A program made the position numbers and the translations under genes. The notes under the pieces were generated by a model. The model worked only from the letters and a program-made list of their open reading frames with translations, made no database searches and was not told where the DNA came from. From the NCBI GenBank assembly GCA_015680685.1, contig MNCI01000556.1:941931-1005930 (forward strand): 64,000 nt of DNA. The letters run 5' to 3'. Source of the DNA: Gnetum montanum (lineage: Eukaryota > Streptophyta > Gnetopsida > Gnetales > Gnetaceae). Position 1 is the first letter of the stretch. Each line of letters opens with the position of its first letter. Shown here in pieces: positions 44,651 through 56,300 of this stretch.

Positions 44651-46915
44651 CCTTCCATTGTTGGAGCAGGAGGTAGTGGAACTACCGGCATAAGAGTGGC
44701 AAATGGATTCAGAGGATGGTATGTCTATGGTATGTCTCCTGGAGGAGAAGGAGTCCTTCTAAAATACTCCCAATCTTGGTAGTGACATTGTAGAGTTGTG
44801 TGACCCATGGAGTCACTTGGAGAAACCAGCTACTGTACGTAATAGCCATAAGGATCAGGTTGTCGCTAAGGGTATTGTTTCCTAGGCAGTGGCATCCCCC
44901 ATGACTGTGGGTGTTGCCACTACTGATGTTTCCCAATAGGTTGTGGCAGAGTTCCACTTGGATAATATGTTAACGGTTGGTGGAACTACCTTGGGTTACC
45001 TTGGGGATAAGGTAACCTTCAGGGTGTCTGTCGTTTGTTAAGTCTCAGGTTGAGTGCATACACCCCAGAGTCTTATAGATGTGAGATGATGGGACAACAT
45101 CCCTTAGGATGGTCATATTGGCAGATCTCACATCCACCGTCATTGTCTGTATCTGAATCCACAACCTCATCGACGATATTCATTTTTCCCTTAGCATTGT
45201 CATGTGCATGGTCTGAATCTCTTCGCTTTTCCTTATCATTGGCACTACTTTATTCCTCCTTAGACTCCTCTACGATTTTCAAAAAAGTTTTAATTTTACT
45301 ATCTAAGGAGCCCCATAGTTCATCTACCTTAGCCAATACTTCTATTGTTAGTTTCTGAAGCGGCAAGGTTTTTCTATTCACCAACTCTTCAAGTGGTGAC
45401 TCATCCTCTTCATCACAAAATCTCACTCCCCTCTTCCGAAGGGAAGGATCACAATTATATTCTTCTGCGCTTTCTCTTTTTTGTAGCTCCCCTTCTTCTT
45501 TGGCTACTTGTTCCAACAATCGATGAATTTCATGTGATCTAAGTTCTGATAATCTCCCTTGGGCATAAGTCCCAAGGGTTCTCCTATTTTTGTACCTTAG
45601 CCCGTCTACAAGATGGTGAAGTTGATCCCATTGTGTGTAGCCATGGCCCGAGAAACGATGTAGCAATGGATAGTATCAGCCCATGGCAGCATCCAAGGGT
45701 TCGTGATAACCCTACTTCCATCCTTGGATCTACTTACACAAGTTAGACACTCTGGAGTATGTTTGGTATTTATTGTTGAACAACTCTAACATCGTACTCC
45801 ATCTCCTAATGGTTTCCGGTTCTAAGGATTGGTACCAACTCTTTGCTTCCTTTATGAGTGTCCTAGGAAACAACTTTAATTTCTGCCACTCACTTTCTAT
45901 GTTCTGCAGGGAGCAAGCATCATGGAATACTTGTAAATGATTTTTCAGATCAGCATTGTATCCCCCCTCGAACCATGGGATATTATTCATGTCTAAGTGC
46001 TTGATCCAGCTATCTTTTTGATGCCTTGTTGGTATTCTAACTGCCTCTATGATGTCTAGCATACTTCGGGTTGATAATAGGGGTTGATCATGATCATCTC
46101 TCTCATGACATCTATGATGTCTACATTGTTCTCTACTTTCCCTTCTTTCACGCCCTTGCCCTCGCTCTTGACTCTCTCATCAAGGTCTCTCATTTTGCCT
46201 ACCTCTATCCTCACTATTATGCTCTTTGTGACTACGCCCTGATGTGGAAGGAGAGGATGAATGATGTGATGAAGGGGAGGAAGAAGGAGAACCATCACCA
46301 TGACTATGTTTCTTACCTTCTCTTCTGTGGCTACGGCCCTGATCATGATGAAAATCAAAATGCCCATTCTTGTCATGTGTCTTTGTTCCCTCAATGAACA
46401 ATTAGCATTCACGGGGATCAGAACCAGGGTTGTGTATCGTGGAGCATAGGTTCTGATACCTGACCTCTTCATTTGATGGAGAAGCTATTATAAGTGGTTC
46501 ACCATCTCCAATTTCACTTAGGACATGCAGGACCCCTTTGCCCTTCAACAATGTATGGTGGCTCTCTTGCCACAAGTCCCATTGACATTGCGCTTCTATG
46601 GGATAATAATCCCTTATGTCAAAATCACCTACAACGTATTCAACATAGAGTTTTGTCATGCGTATCTGTGCAAGAGCACGAAGAAGCATGTTAGGGACTA
46701 CCCGATCTGGAGGTAACACTATGTTACCTTGCAAGTCTCTCCAATGCAGTTGTTCATCCTGATGGAGGATAAAGGTAAAATCCGATATATACTCATTAGG
46801 ATGGGTATATACCACTCGGTATTGTTGACAAATTGGCAGATTTTGGTTATGTGTTTGGTGTCGACTAATTCTTGTATGATCCCTAGGTGGTGAAGTGCTT
46901 TTATGAGAAGAAGAA
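44651..46915 (-). pseudogene. gag of element 2
   Basis: The best preserved gag of the window. N-terminal part 46815-46402 with YTHPNEYISDFTFILHQDEQ and HWRDLQGNIVLPPDRVVPN; the frame is open upstream to about 46910 (ISSSSHKSTSPP) but no ATG is clear, so the start is uncertain. Capsid core 46062-45730 with FEGGYNADLKNHLQVFHDAC, LKLFPRTLIKEAKSWYQSL and MLELFNNKYQTY, then 45666-45250 with GTYAQGRLSELRSHEIHRLL and a charged, probably helical segment. Zinc knuckle near 45150-45105: CEICQYDHPKGCCP. The tail (44957-44709) is rich in N, H, T. Few stops compared with element 1. Confidence 0.85.
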
Positions 46916-47050
46916 GATATTGTTATTTTATTCGGTGTGCTAATTAACCGTTATATAATTTTTTCTTATTTAATTAACCCTAAGGGTTCGTTTAAGCTCC
47001 CAACGATATGGATAATTTCCTATGTTTTACTTAGCACACAAACAAGTTAG

Positions 47051-47068
47051 TCCCTGGCAACGGTGCCA
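47051..47068 (-). promoter_or_regulatory. Primer binding site of element 2
   Basis: The minus strand reads TGGCACCGTTGCCAGGGA, one base inside the 5' LTR edge. Two transitions away from the Athila-type TGGCGCCGTTGCCGGGGA. Confidence 0.82.
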
Positions 47069-47069
47069 A

Positions 47070-47915
47070 TGATGAGTGGCGAGGTACCCCTACACTCAAC
47101 TATACGAATACGAGCGTTACACATGCAATCTGGTCGAACTCCGTAGACTAAGTGCCTACACGCCTTATGGAACACTTAAGGTTAATCATTCATTATCTTC
47201 CTAGACTTACTTGTATTTTTCACAGTTGTATGGTTAAGTAAGTCTGAGGTATGTGATTTTTATAGCTTTTTTGTTTTATCTCCTATGGTAACTAGGTGAA
47301 GGGTGAAGAGACTAATTAACTAACTTTAACTAACTAACTAAGCCTTAATTAACCTAGCATCAGCATCCGTTCCCACTTATCGTTCACACCCTGAACCAAT
47401 CCAACCTTGGTTACCAAACGCTATTCATTACTAGGATCACCAAGCGTAATGCACATGCTCGAAGCGGTTGTACTGAATGCACTTAACTATGGGAGAAGGA
47501 TTGAGAGATATTTAATTAACTAATAAAGCATTTAAATGATGAATAATAAATAATAGTAATGAAAATCCTATTTAGCCTATTCCATGCACTTCAAGGTTTA
47601 TCCAAGAAGTTTGTCTTTATTTCCATACACAAACTTATGTTCAGGTACAATATTTTCTCAAATAAAGATCCGTTCACTTTGGAGCTCCTACTGCGGGCAC
47701 ATGGAAAATATTCTATCTCTAGAGAGGTAAAACTACCAGAGTTTCACTATGGTCTAGGTCTAGATTGAGAAACAAGGGAGAGTTGCCTCTTATTTATAGA
47801 CTTGACGGCCCACCGCGATATCGCGTACGTGATATTGTGGGGGAATACACAATATCACATATGTGATATCGCATGGGATGCGATATTGCGGCCTATGCGA
47901 TATCGCATCCCATCA
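47070..47915 (-). repeat. 5' LTR of element 2
   Basis: 846 bp from TGATGAGTGG to CGCATCCCATCA. TATA box at 47788-47799 (minus). Beyond it, in U3, 47810-47912 carries a cluster of GATATC palindromes (separate entry). Confidence 0.92.
47810..47912. repeat. GATATC palindrome cluster in the U3 of element 2
   Basis: Within 103 bp: CGCGATATCGCG, GTGATATTGTG, CACAATATCAC, GTGATATCGCATG, GCGATATTGCG and GCGATATCGCATCC. Units alternate around a GATATC or GATATT core with CG-, CA- or TG-flanks that differ by transitions. The partner LTR keeps only one (CATGATATCGTGC at 41700-41712). Elements 1 and 3 have weaker versions (718-790, 9818-9880, 48960-49015). Confidence 0.75.
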
Positions 47916-47920
47916 ACCAT
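47916..47920. repeat. Target site duplication of element 2, right
   Basis: ACCAT, identical to 40956-40960; proves the borders of element 2. Confidence 0.88.
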
Positions 47921-48179
47921 GTATTACATAGTGACACTATGGCCATAGACATATGGACATTTTGGTATTCTTTGATTATTGTCACACAATGTGACTATGG
48001 CTATGTGTTAGCTCTAGATTTGTATGTTTTAAATGCATAAAGGATAGATATAACAAGGCTATAAAAATATGTTGTAATGATTATTGTAAAGTGCATGCAG
48101 ATAAGTAAAACTTGCAAAAAATACCATCAGGTAGACTATCTATGATGTTGGTATAGGGAAAGGAATAAGAGTTTGTTAT
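47921..48179. other. Short flank between elements 2 and 3
   Basis: 259 bp continuing the sequence interrupted at 40960. The frame seen before the insertion remains open to about 48036. No other feature. Confidence 0.5.
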
Positions 48180-49037
48180 TGATGAGCAGCAAGATACCCC
48201 TATGCTCAACCATACGAATCACAAGTGTTCATGCACAATCTGGTCAAATTTCATGGATGGGACTAGTTGTGGTATCTAGACTGCTATGCTTTGATCGTAA
48301 TTTGTTATCTTTCCACTTGGATTAGTGGTAGCTTTGTCACGTATGATTTAGTCCAAAGTAAGACATATGATGTTATCTAATCCTATACTACTCTTGACGA
48401 TAATAAAGAGGTAAATTAATTAAGCTAACGAACAATGGAAAGTGAAATCTGACTAGCCTACGTGGGATGGGTATCCACCTTTAATTGTCCATATACGTCT
48501 TGGACTTCATGAGACTACTTCTAGGATTGCCAAGCATATGTCACTAGATGTGCCAAACAATACATTGCTAGATTGCCAAGTATCTACACTTAAATGCTTG
48601 TGATTAAGGCATACATATTCTACTTAATAATAGGAATAGTAAATAGCAATAAATGAAAACATTTAACTAAAAAAAGCTATAAATAATTAAAAATTCAAAG
48701 TAATAATAATCTAAGTGGATGTTGTAATGATGGGAGTAACCTCGATCTTTATTATAGTCATGTAACATGACCAAGTATGTCACACATGAACAAAGGTGTG
48801 ACACAATTACAAACATCACACTATGGACATGCACTATGAATAACAAAACTTTTAGAAAGACTACCAAAAACTAAAAACTAAAACTATCTTCTACAGCTAC
48901 TCTTCATGTCTCAATTGGGCACCCAAGTGCTATATTTATAAGCTAACCCAGAGGAGATGACATCAGATATTCAATGTTGCTTCTTGGATTCACTGTCAAG
49001 TATCCAATATCGAAGCTTGACAAATGATGAATTATTA
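48180..49037 (-). repeat. LTR of Athila-like element 3, left copy
   Basis: 858 bp from TGATGAGCAGC to GATGAATTATTA, direct repeat of 59778-60638. It is related to the LTRs of elements 1 and 2 at its TGATGAGCRGCAAGRTACCCC start and by its TATA box (48931-48942, minus), but is distinct in the middle. The last bases are mutated from CATCA. Confidence 0.88.
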
Positions 49038-49231
49038 TACCCCCACGACTGAATGAAAACTCATCCTTGAGTTAAACAAAATGACGAACAAGTTATTTAC
49101 AAAATATTGGTTAGGTATGGGATTATTGACTGACTTAAATAATGAACAAACAATTGACTCTTTGCATGCCATAGTGGTGTAACACAAAAATGGGACACGT
49201 TATTACAATATAGAAACAAAAATTGGAAAGC
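49038..49231 (-). promoter_or_regulatory. Polypurine tract and 3' untranslated part of element 3
   Basis: TACCCCCACGAC, GTGGGGGTA on the minus strand (polypurine tract), then about 180 bp shared with 60639-60832 and, at the start, with elements 1 and 2 (TACAAAATATTGG, GGGATTATTGACTG). Confidence 0.6.
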
Positions 49232-51954
49232 TCATGTGGTGCCTGGAAGTGGTGGCTCTTCCATGGATAGCTTTTCTTTGTCACTAGGCTGTTGGAGTTT
49301 GTAGTGATTAAGAAATTCCTACAACTTCTCCTATTCCGTCGTTGGGTTGTGTACCATGTAAGCTATTGTCCTAATGTGTGCTAGCACCAATACATCCCAA
49401 GGATATCATAGTTGTAGGAACATCTTATTTACCTTCACATACCAAGCCACGAATTACCATCGTTCTTTCTCAAAGGTCCTAACCTTGTCTTTGAGTTCAT
49501 GATAATCAATCAATCTTCTAGCTAGGTTCTAGGCTATGTTCTTTTATCCCTAATAGCTAGCCTTGACCACCTCTAATTATGAGTTTGCCACCTGCAATTT
49601 CTACAAAACATCCTTTCGACTAGCAAACTCCTTCTCATATAATGCATAGGTGGTTGTCACTTGTTTTTCTAGCTCATTTTAGGGATGACCTGCTATTAAC
49701 ATGCTAAGGTTGGCATATCTAAGGTTAGCTAATTCCATGTATTCTTTTAGATCTTCTATCTGCAAGTCTTTATTCTTGACTTTCTCTTGATGGACCAAGG
49801 CATAAGTATCCAAGATGGGCTACCACTTAGGATTCTATGCTGACAAGAAGTTGATGTGGGCTTTGGCCATCTAGGTTTCTCTTTCATTGATCTACTTGTA
49901 CATGCCTACTTGATCGCAAAAGTGCTCCTTCAGTTTCTTATGCTTTTTGGCCTCATTTTTCCACATGCTAATTTCAATTATTGACTTTTGGTAGATAACA
50001 TGGATCTCCTTCATTGAGAGAGTTTTATTCTTCCTAGCCAATCTATTCATGTCTTGGTTGACCATCACTAGTTGTTCTATTAACTAGTGGATGCTTTCTT
50101 CTAGAATGTTCTTTTCCTTCTCCACAGTGGTCAACCTTGAGTTCTCCATAGTGAGCTACTTATTCTCTTCTTGTATGGTAGTGAATGCCTTTTTGTATAC
50201 ATAGAAATGCACATTAGTAATAGAGGCATTCCAAACTACCTTCTCTTTCTCCTGCTTAGTAGCTACTTTCTCCTCAGTAAGCTTGGTGAGTTGCTTCATC
50301 CTAAATTGTTCAAGTTGGTTTGATGTAACAAAATAGGTGGGATCCTATCATTCGGCTCTTAGGGAAACTAGCTCTTCTTGTAATCTTTGTATTTCTACTT
50401 CTGCATGCTCTACCCTAATGTTTTCCATGACCAACTTTCCTGTCATGGTGATGAGGTTTCATTGGGTTGTAGTGACATTGTTGGGAATGTCAAGTAAGGT
50501 AGTCATTACTTGGCCCATCTACAATAGTTAATCAAACACATATTCATGCACTACAGGAGTCATTAAAGTCCCAGCCAATACTTGTGCGTATCTAGCTCCC
50601 ATTAGATCTATAATATACACATTAAATGATTCCTTGATATGATCTATGATGATTTTGCTACACTTGTTGCATCCTCATGTTGTAGTACGACAACTGTGGC
50701 ACATTCTCTAGTTTCCAATGTTACTTGGAATGATGTGACATTCCCAGAGATCTATCATGATCATTGGGATCCTTCTCCTCTTGACTATAGTAAGGTCTTC
50801 CTCTGCATTGGGCCTAGTAATAGTGTGGATCATACAACATCATCCATGACTTGAAAGACGTTGGACTCATCCCTACTTCCCCAACTAACTACTTCAGTTT
50901 TCTTCTATAGATGGCTCATCAAGGGCCTATATTCTTGCAATGGCAATGGTGAAGCTTGAGTCTGTGGGCACTACTCAGGCTCATGTTCTATTTTTATTTG
51001 TGACTTTGCCTCCTTCTCTGCTTCTTGTTCTTCATCAAGATCCTTTCTTGATGCTGTAGGTTTTAGGAGTTTAGTGAAGGAGGCATTCTAAACCTTCCTA
51101 GGAATATCATTTGTATATCCTAAGATTCCAGTGTGCTTGCATAGCCTTCTAATTAATTAGGGGAATGGAAGTGTTGGTTTTCCTATCTTTGTTTCTTCAA
51201 ACTATTGTTAGATTTCAGTGAAATAAAACTAGAAAAGATTGGTTGCAAATTTACAAATTAAAATGGTGCTTGCCCTAGCTACATAAGTTGAAATTCAATT
51301 AATCCCTTTTGTGGGAAGTAGGTGGTGAGTCCTAATCTTAAAATAGGTTCTCTCTTCTAGAGTCATTTCATTATACATCTTATCCTCCTTGCCATATCTC
51401 AACCATAATTTCTTAGTCTTAGGGTCAAATCTTGTTGAAAGATGAGTAACCTTAGCCCCTTCATTTTGGAGGTTGAGATCCATAGTAATTGCTTTAACTG
51501 AATAAGAGACATTCACTCCATAGATGTTAACAGTGGCGCCCTCATCTTTATTATTCCAAAACTAATGAGTTTCACCCAACTACCACTTACCAATGGCTAA
51601 CAGAATGGGCCAGAGTGGGGATGCCTTGAGTTGCATTTAAACTGGTTCTAGAGAAAACTCCATGAATGGACTAAAATTTATTTCCATGATGATTGAAGCC
51701 AACATGGACTTTTCTAAAGTGGTATCAGGGTAATCAGAAGGCAACATGAGTCATTGTCCCTACTTGGGAGCTTGTGGTTCTACAGCCTTCCCTTGGCCCA
51801 TTTGTCCAATAGCAAGAGCCTTTTGGTGAATGTTGAAGAATTGGGCTTCCTACTCTATGTGTTCTACATGTTCACCTTATTGACCTTGCCCACCTCATGG
51901 AAACTTAGTAGCTCTTTGTGAGGATTCACCTTGAACACCTCTCTTCGGAACCAT
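49232..51954 (-). pseudogene. Env-position ORF of element 3 (about 900 codons), unknown protein
   Basis: Begins ATG at 51954 (MVPKRGVQGESSQRATKFP) and ends MEEPPLPGTT-stop at 49232. The homologue at 63467-60833 starts (MDPKRDAQGEPSQRAAK) and ends (MEEPSPLGTT) in the same way, which fixes both borders. Middle blocks: LEKSMLASIIMEINFSPFME, PLWPILLAIGKW, VNIYGVNVSYSVKAITMDL, THLSTRFDPKTKKLWLRYG and EERTYFKIRTHHLLPTKGI (51516-51295). Then a segment with EIQRLQEELVSLRAE and a long charged, probably coiled-coil half. No transmembrane segment, signal peptide or cleavage site of an envelope protein is apparent. Stops are mostly C-to-T type. It lies between the gag region and the 3' LTR on the sense strand, where Athila elements carry env-like ORFs. 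Confidence 0.68.
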
Positions 51955-53785
51955 TTGCAATCAGGCAACGATCAAGTGTTACTAAGGTTATGTTTGTTAT
52001 CATCAATTTATACCTTAGCCATAACCTTAGTTCATTAAGTTCATAATGCATATGATCATAAAGCTAGAAAATTTTTCAAAACAAATCCTCAAAAAGTATC
52101 TATCTCTTTTTATGACCCTTTGCAATTGGCTCCTTTTTCCTTATATGTGGCTTATAATGATGGTTATGGGCTNGAGTAGTAGAGGGCAAAATATTGTAAG
52201 TGGAAGATGCGTGTGTAGATATTTGAGCCATGAGAGAAAATTTGAATATCTCCCCTAGTAGAAAATGATGAAAATGAATTTGAAGTACTATGGGAATCTT
52301 ATATATGCACTTTATGTGACTTGACATCGGGTATGCGATGTTGCATCAGACCTAATGTCGGGTACATGAAGTCAAGGTCAAAAAATTTTCACTAAATGGG
52401 GTAGTTAAGCATGCAACATGAAGCTTTATGATTGGTTGAAAGGTTTGAAGTTAATTCCATCATTCTAGGATAAGTGAAAAATTAATTTGAGGCACCGAAA
52501 ATGTGATAAGGTGGAGTCATCGACATGAAAAGTACTAGAATGAGTAAGAAATAAATGTTAAAATAAATGTTGTGAATAGATCAATTACATGAAAAAGTAA
52601 ATAATAAAATGAAACAACTTAAGTGCTTGGAAGGAAAAAAGTGATATGATTATGCTAAACAAGTACAAGTCACAAAAGTTACATAAGTGGATCCTTCCCA
52701 AAGTAGGCTCTAACCTATGATGCCCTTGTGTAACCACACCTAAAAATGTCCATAGGCACTAAATGGGTTGAATGAAATGCATACTTATGAAACAGAACAC
52801 ACATGTTAAAACCACCAAATTGAGATAATAACACTATGTTACACAAAACCACAAGTTATGATCACACAAAAAACGAGATGAGATGGATCGTAGAAGGGAT
52901 TGCAGAAGTTGGGACATGAGGTGTCTCACCATGGTCACAATGAAATATTGGGTGTTATTAATAGTTAAATAATCATGAGTCCTTTCCAAGATTCAAACCA
53001 AGTCCAAACCACATTTTTGTGACATTACATCATTTCATCACATTAGCTGACAATCATAAGACTATCAAAGTTGCAAGGAGTAACATCACTTGGTGTTTTG
53101 TCCAAGGGAGAAGATTTATTATGGCATACTTATTATGTTTTTTTTATAATTTTCACTTTTTTTTCTTTTTTTGATTCTGAAAAGCTACCAACCTTTAGGC
53201 ATGGATACATGTATTTCCAATGGGGCCTACAAAAGTTTATTCAATGCTATTTTAAGTTACTCTTACTCCAATTTTTTATTTGATCTACAAGGATATGGTT
53301 ACAAACTCAGCAACATGATAGAACATACAGAAGTGGTCAAAGAGAATTCACAAATCCCCTTGATGTCACACCCTTTACATTTCAACTTGTTTCTGTAGTC
53401 TTCTATTTGAACATAATGATTAAGAAGTTATTTTTAGGTTAGATGATAAAAAAGGTTATCATTATGACTAGAGCAAGAACCTCTTATTAATGGAATGAGT
53501 AGATGGATGATGTGGTCTCAATGTCTGAATAATCAATTCCTTATGACTTGACAACATACAGAAAACCTCACCTCAATGGACAACATGATCATTTTATTCA
53601 CAAGTAAGATTACTCAACAAAGAAAATGAAAACAACAAATAAAAAAATTTGGAAGAAATAGAAAAAATTTGGATCAAGAAATAGGAAATGACATAAAAGT
53701 ATAAAGCAAAAAGATGAAAAGCACTTAAGAATCCTAAATATTAGAATGGGAGATAACCCCCACAACTAAACTTTTGGTTGTGACA
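51955..53785 (-). other. Non-coding region of element 3 with an assembly join (N at 52173)
   Basis: 51955-52320 matches 63468-64000 except that about 195 bp present there (63693-63887) are missing at the N, between GGGCT and GAGTAGTAGAG. The rest (52340-53760) matches the 3' non-coding regions of elements 1 and 2 by shared blocks (for example CCTTCCCAAAGTAGGCTC at 52688). No protein supported. Confidence 0.65.
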
Positions 53786-56205
53786 AGGATTAATAAGTGG
53801 ACTAATAGGATCCATGCATGTATGAATCGTTGGGAATTGTCCATGCCCAAGCCAAATGGGTGTCTATTTGTGGTGTGATGGTTGGATAAAAAAATTGTTG
53901 GTCACATACTTGATCATTATATGTATGGTGGATCAGGGTATGAAGTGTGTTAATATTATGGATTTCTGGCCCATGATTGCAACCTTGATCATAATATGGT
54001 ATGCATGGATTTATTTGTTTCATCATGCTTGTAGATTCATTGGTTGAATTTTGGATTGGAATGTTGATGGATGGTGGCCCATGTGTATGGTTAGAGGACA
54101 TTGGTTGAGATAAGGAAGGTGGTGTGCCAAATTGGCACTATGTTTCCTTAGATGATATGGTGGGTCCATTTGTGGTCTCCATGGGCTTAAAGCCTTTCCT
54201 CTAGAAAGGACATTTTTGATGTTGTAGTTGGGACCCACTGGTGTCAACATGTCTATGCACATTTGTAGCACAAGTGACACTCATTTTTTGACATTGTGAT
54301 GCAAAACCTTCTTGTATTTCTGGTGGTCACATATAAGGAGGTGGAGAATGAGAATATTAAGGGTAGGATGGATGGTAAGAGGCACAAGCTAGTGATCCTT
54401 TAGGAGATGTCATGGGTTGATGGTATTCAAGAGAGTGGTAGTGGCGATTTGAGGTAGAGGATGTAGAACTAGTAGGAGAAACATGGTGTTGAACATAATA
54501 TCCATGCAGTTTTGGTGAATAGGATAGATTTGGTGGTGGCCTCCCCCATAACTGTGGTTATTGCTAGTTTGGTTGATGACCATGTTAAGGCTGGTAATGA
54601 GTCCCCCTAGGATGGTACAATCAATTGTAAGACTATCTATAATTACCTTGTGGAAGAGGAAATCTCTCAGGTATGTGCTTTTGCACAAAATTTAAATTTA
54701 AGGTACCTACCCAATACTCTTGTAGATGTAAAAAGACTAGGCAATGGCCCTTCTGATGGTCATATATGCAAATTTTCACATCTATTATCTTTGGTTGTGG
54801 TTGAGTCTATAGCCTCACTTTCTTCAACCACTTTTTCCATTTGCTAAAAAGTGTTTCTAGCAATTTCTTAGTTTTTTATCATTTATTTAGTATGATTGTC
54901 TAGATAATTTTGCATGATCCTCTCCTCAACCATATCAATAAGATTTGTAACATTTTCACATATCCATTTGGACATCCTATTAAACTTTGCTTCAAGTTCA
55001 TGAATAGATTTCTATATTAGCAAGGTTTGTTGTGGAATCACCTTACCAAGAACGATTTTGTTCTCCTTACCATAGATCTGGATCTCCTTCTATTGAAGAG
55101 TTGGATCCCATTAATATTTCTTGAAATTCTTCCATTTTTGTATCTCTCCTTCTTTTTTTGTCACACATCTAATTAGCTCTTTGATTTGCTTGACTTGCAG
55201 CTTGTATATTTGCCCTAGGGCATACATCCCAAGGATCACTCTTGTTTCATTACAAAGCCCATCTATGATGTGGAAAAGTTGCCTATCCTTAGAGAAACCA
55301 TGTCCTAGGAAACTATTTAGTAAGGCATAATATCTATCTAAGTCCATGTTCAAGGGTTCATGTTGTTCTTGCTTCCACTCTTGGATTTGTCTCCTTAGGT
55401 TGGACATAGGTTTGGTATTTCTTTTCGAATAGCTCTAGCATTGTCAACCATCGTTGGATTAAATTTTCTTTCAATGATCTATACCATACTTCAGCTCTAT
55501 CAATTACTATCCTAGGAAAGAGCTTAAGCTTTTGCCATCTACTTTCAATGTTGTAAAAAGCACAAAAATCATGGAAGGCTTGTAAATGATGTTGTGGATA
55601 TGAATCATAGCCTCCTACAAATTTAGGAATATTATTCATGTCAAGCTTAGGTAGACAAATCTTTTTATGATGCCTATGAGATATCTTTACTACCTCTATG
55701 ATCTACATTAGGCTCTTAGTGGCCAATAGGGGTTCATTATCATCAAATAAATTGTGAGGAAAATGTCTATCTCTATTCGTTTGATCATGATGATGTTGTC
55801 TTTGACCTTTCCCATGGGTTCGATTCTAGTTTTTAATCTAACCCTTTAGTGGAGCTATATCTCTATACATATTTGCATCTTCATTAGAAATAGATGTTGA
55901 AAGGAAAGAGAAAGATGAGGAACTAGAAAATTTTTCATGGCTTCTATGGTGTTCCCCAAGGTTCCTTAATTTATCATTTCTTGGTTTTGAGAATGACTTA
56001 GGTCTTGAGGCCTTCCCTAGTTCAGGACTCACATCATCTCCTCCAAGACTGTCTACCTTAGGTGAATGTAGTCTTTTTGTGTTGGTAGGATGACCATGAT
56101 CATAAGAAAATCCTACATAAGGTTGGTCACTCCAATTTTCTTCATCGCATATCTCATTGGTTTATGGTGTGTGTGAGTTAATATTTGTTGATGACTCATT
56201 AGTTA
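53786..56205 (-). pseudogene. gag of Athila-like element 3
   Basis: Upstream part 56032-55838 (serine-rich, SSSSSFSFLSTSI). Capsid core 55639-55358 with FVGGYDSYPQHHLQAFHDFC, LKLFPRIVIDRAEVWYRSL and MLELFEKKYQTY, then 55407-55111 with LLNSFLGHGFSKDRQLFHII and a charged helical tail. A knuckle-like YDHQKGHC lies near 54755. The tail (54688-53802) is rich in H, P, N and T. It passes directly into the non-coding 3' region at 53785: there is no protease or pol. The N-terminal part is replaced at about 56205 by Tat sequence. Confidence 0.78.
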
Positions 56206-56300
56206 TTCTCATTAATTTTAGGCCTTAGTAGGCCATGAGGTTGTCAAGTTAAGGTCTACTATAAGATTGCTGGTTTAAGGCCATGATGGGACACAAGGTC
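56206..56300 (-). repeat. Remnant of the TTAAACTAGCA motif array
   Basis: Three units in the minus orientation (TTTTAGGCCTTAGTAGGCCAT, split as TTTTAGGCCTTAG and TAGGCCATG; then AAGTTAAGGTCTACTATA and GTTTAAGGCCATGATGGG). They follow the Tat protease below in the same order as in the full Tat element (protease, then repeats). Confidence 0.6.

Noticed and set aside
46071-46397. Plus-strand 108-codon frame over gag of element 2
   Set aside because: Lies opposite the gag with its characteristic minus-strand motifs; composition follows from the H, S and D codons of gag.
49038-53785. Plus-strand frames such as 50337-50531, 50639-50854 and 53071-53398
   Set aside because: They overlap the minus-strand ORF or conserved non-coding DNA and are not kept open in the paralogous copy.
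53856-54047. Plus-strand frame rich in hydrophobic residues
   Set aside because: Antisense to the histidine- and proline-rich gag tail of element 3.
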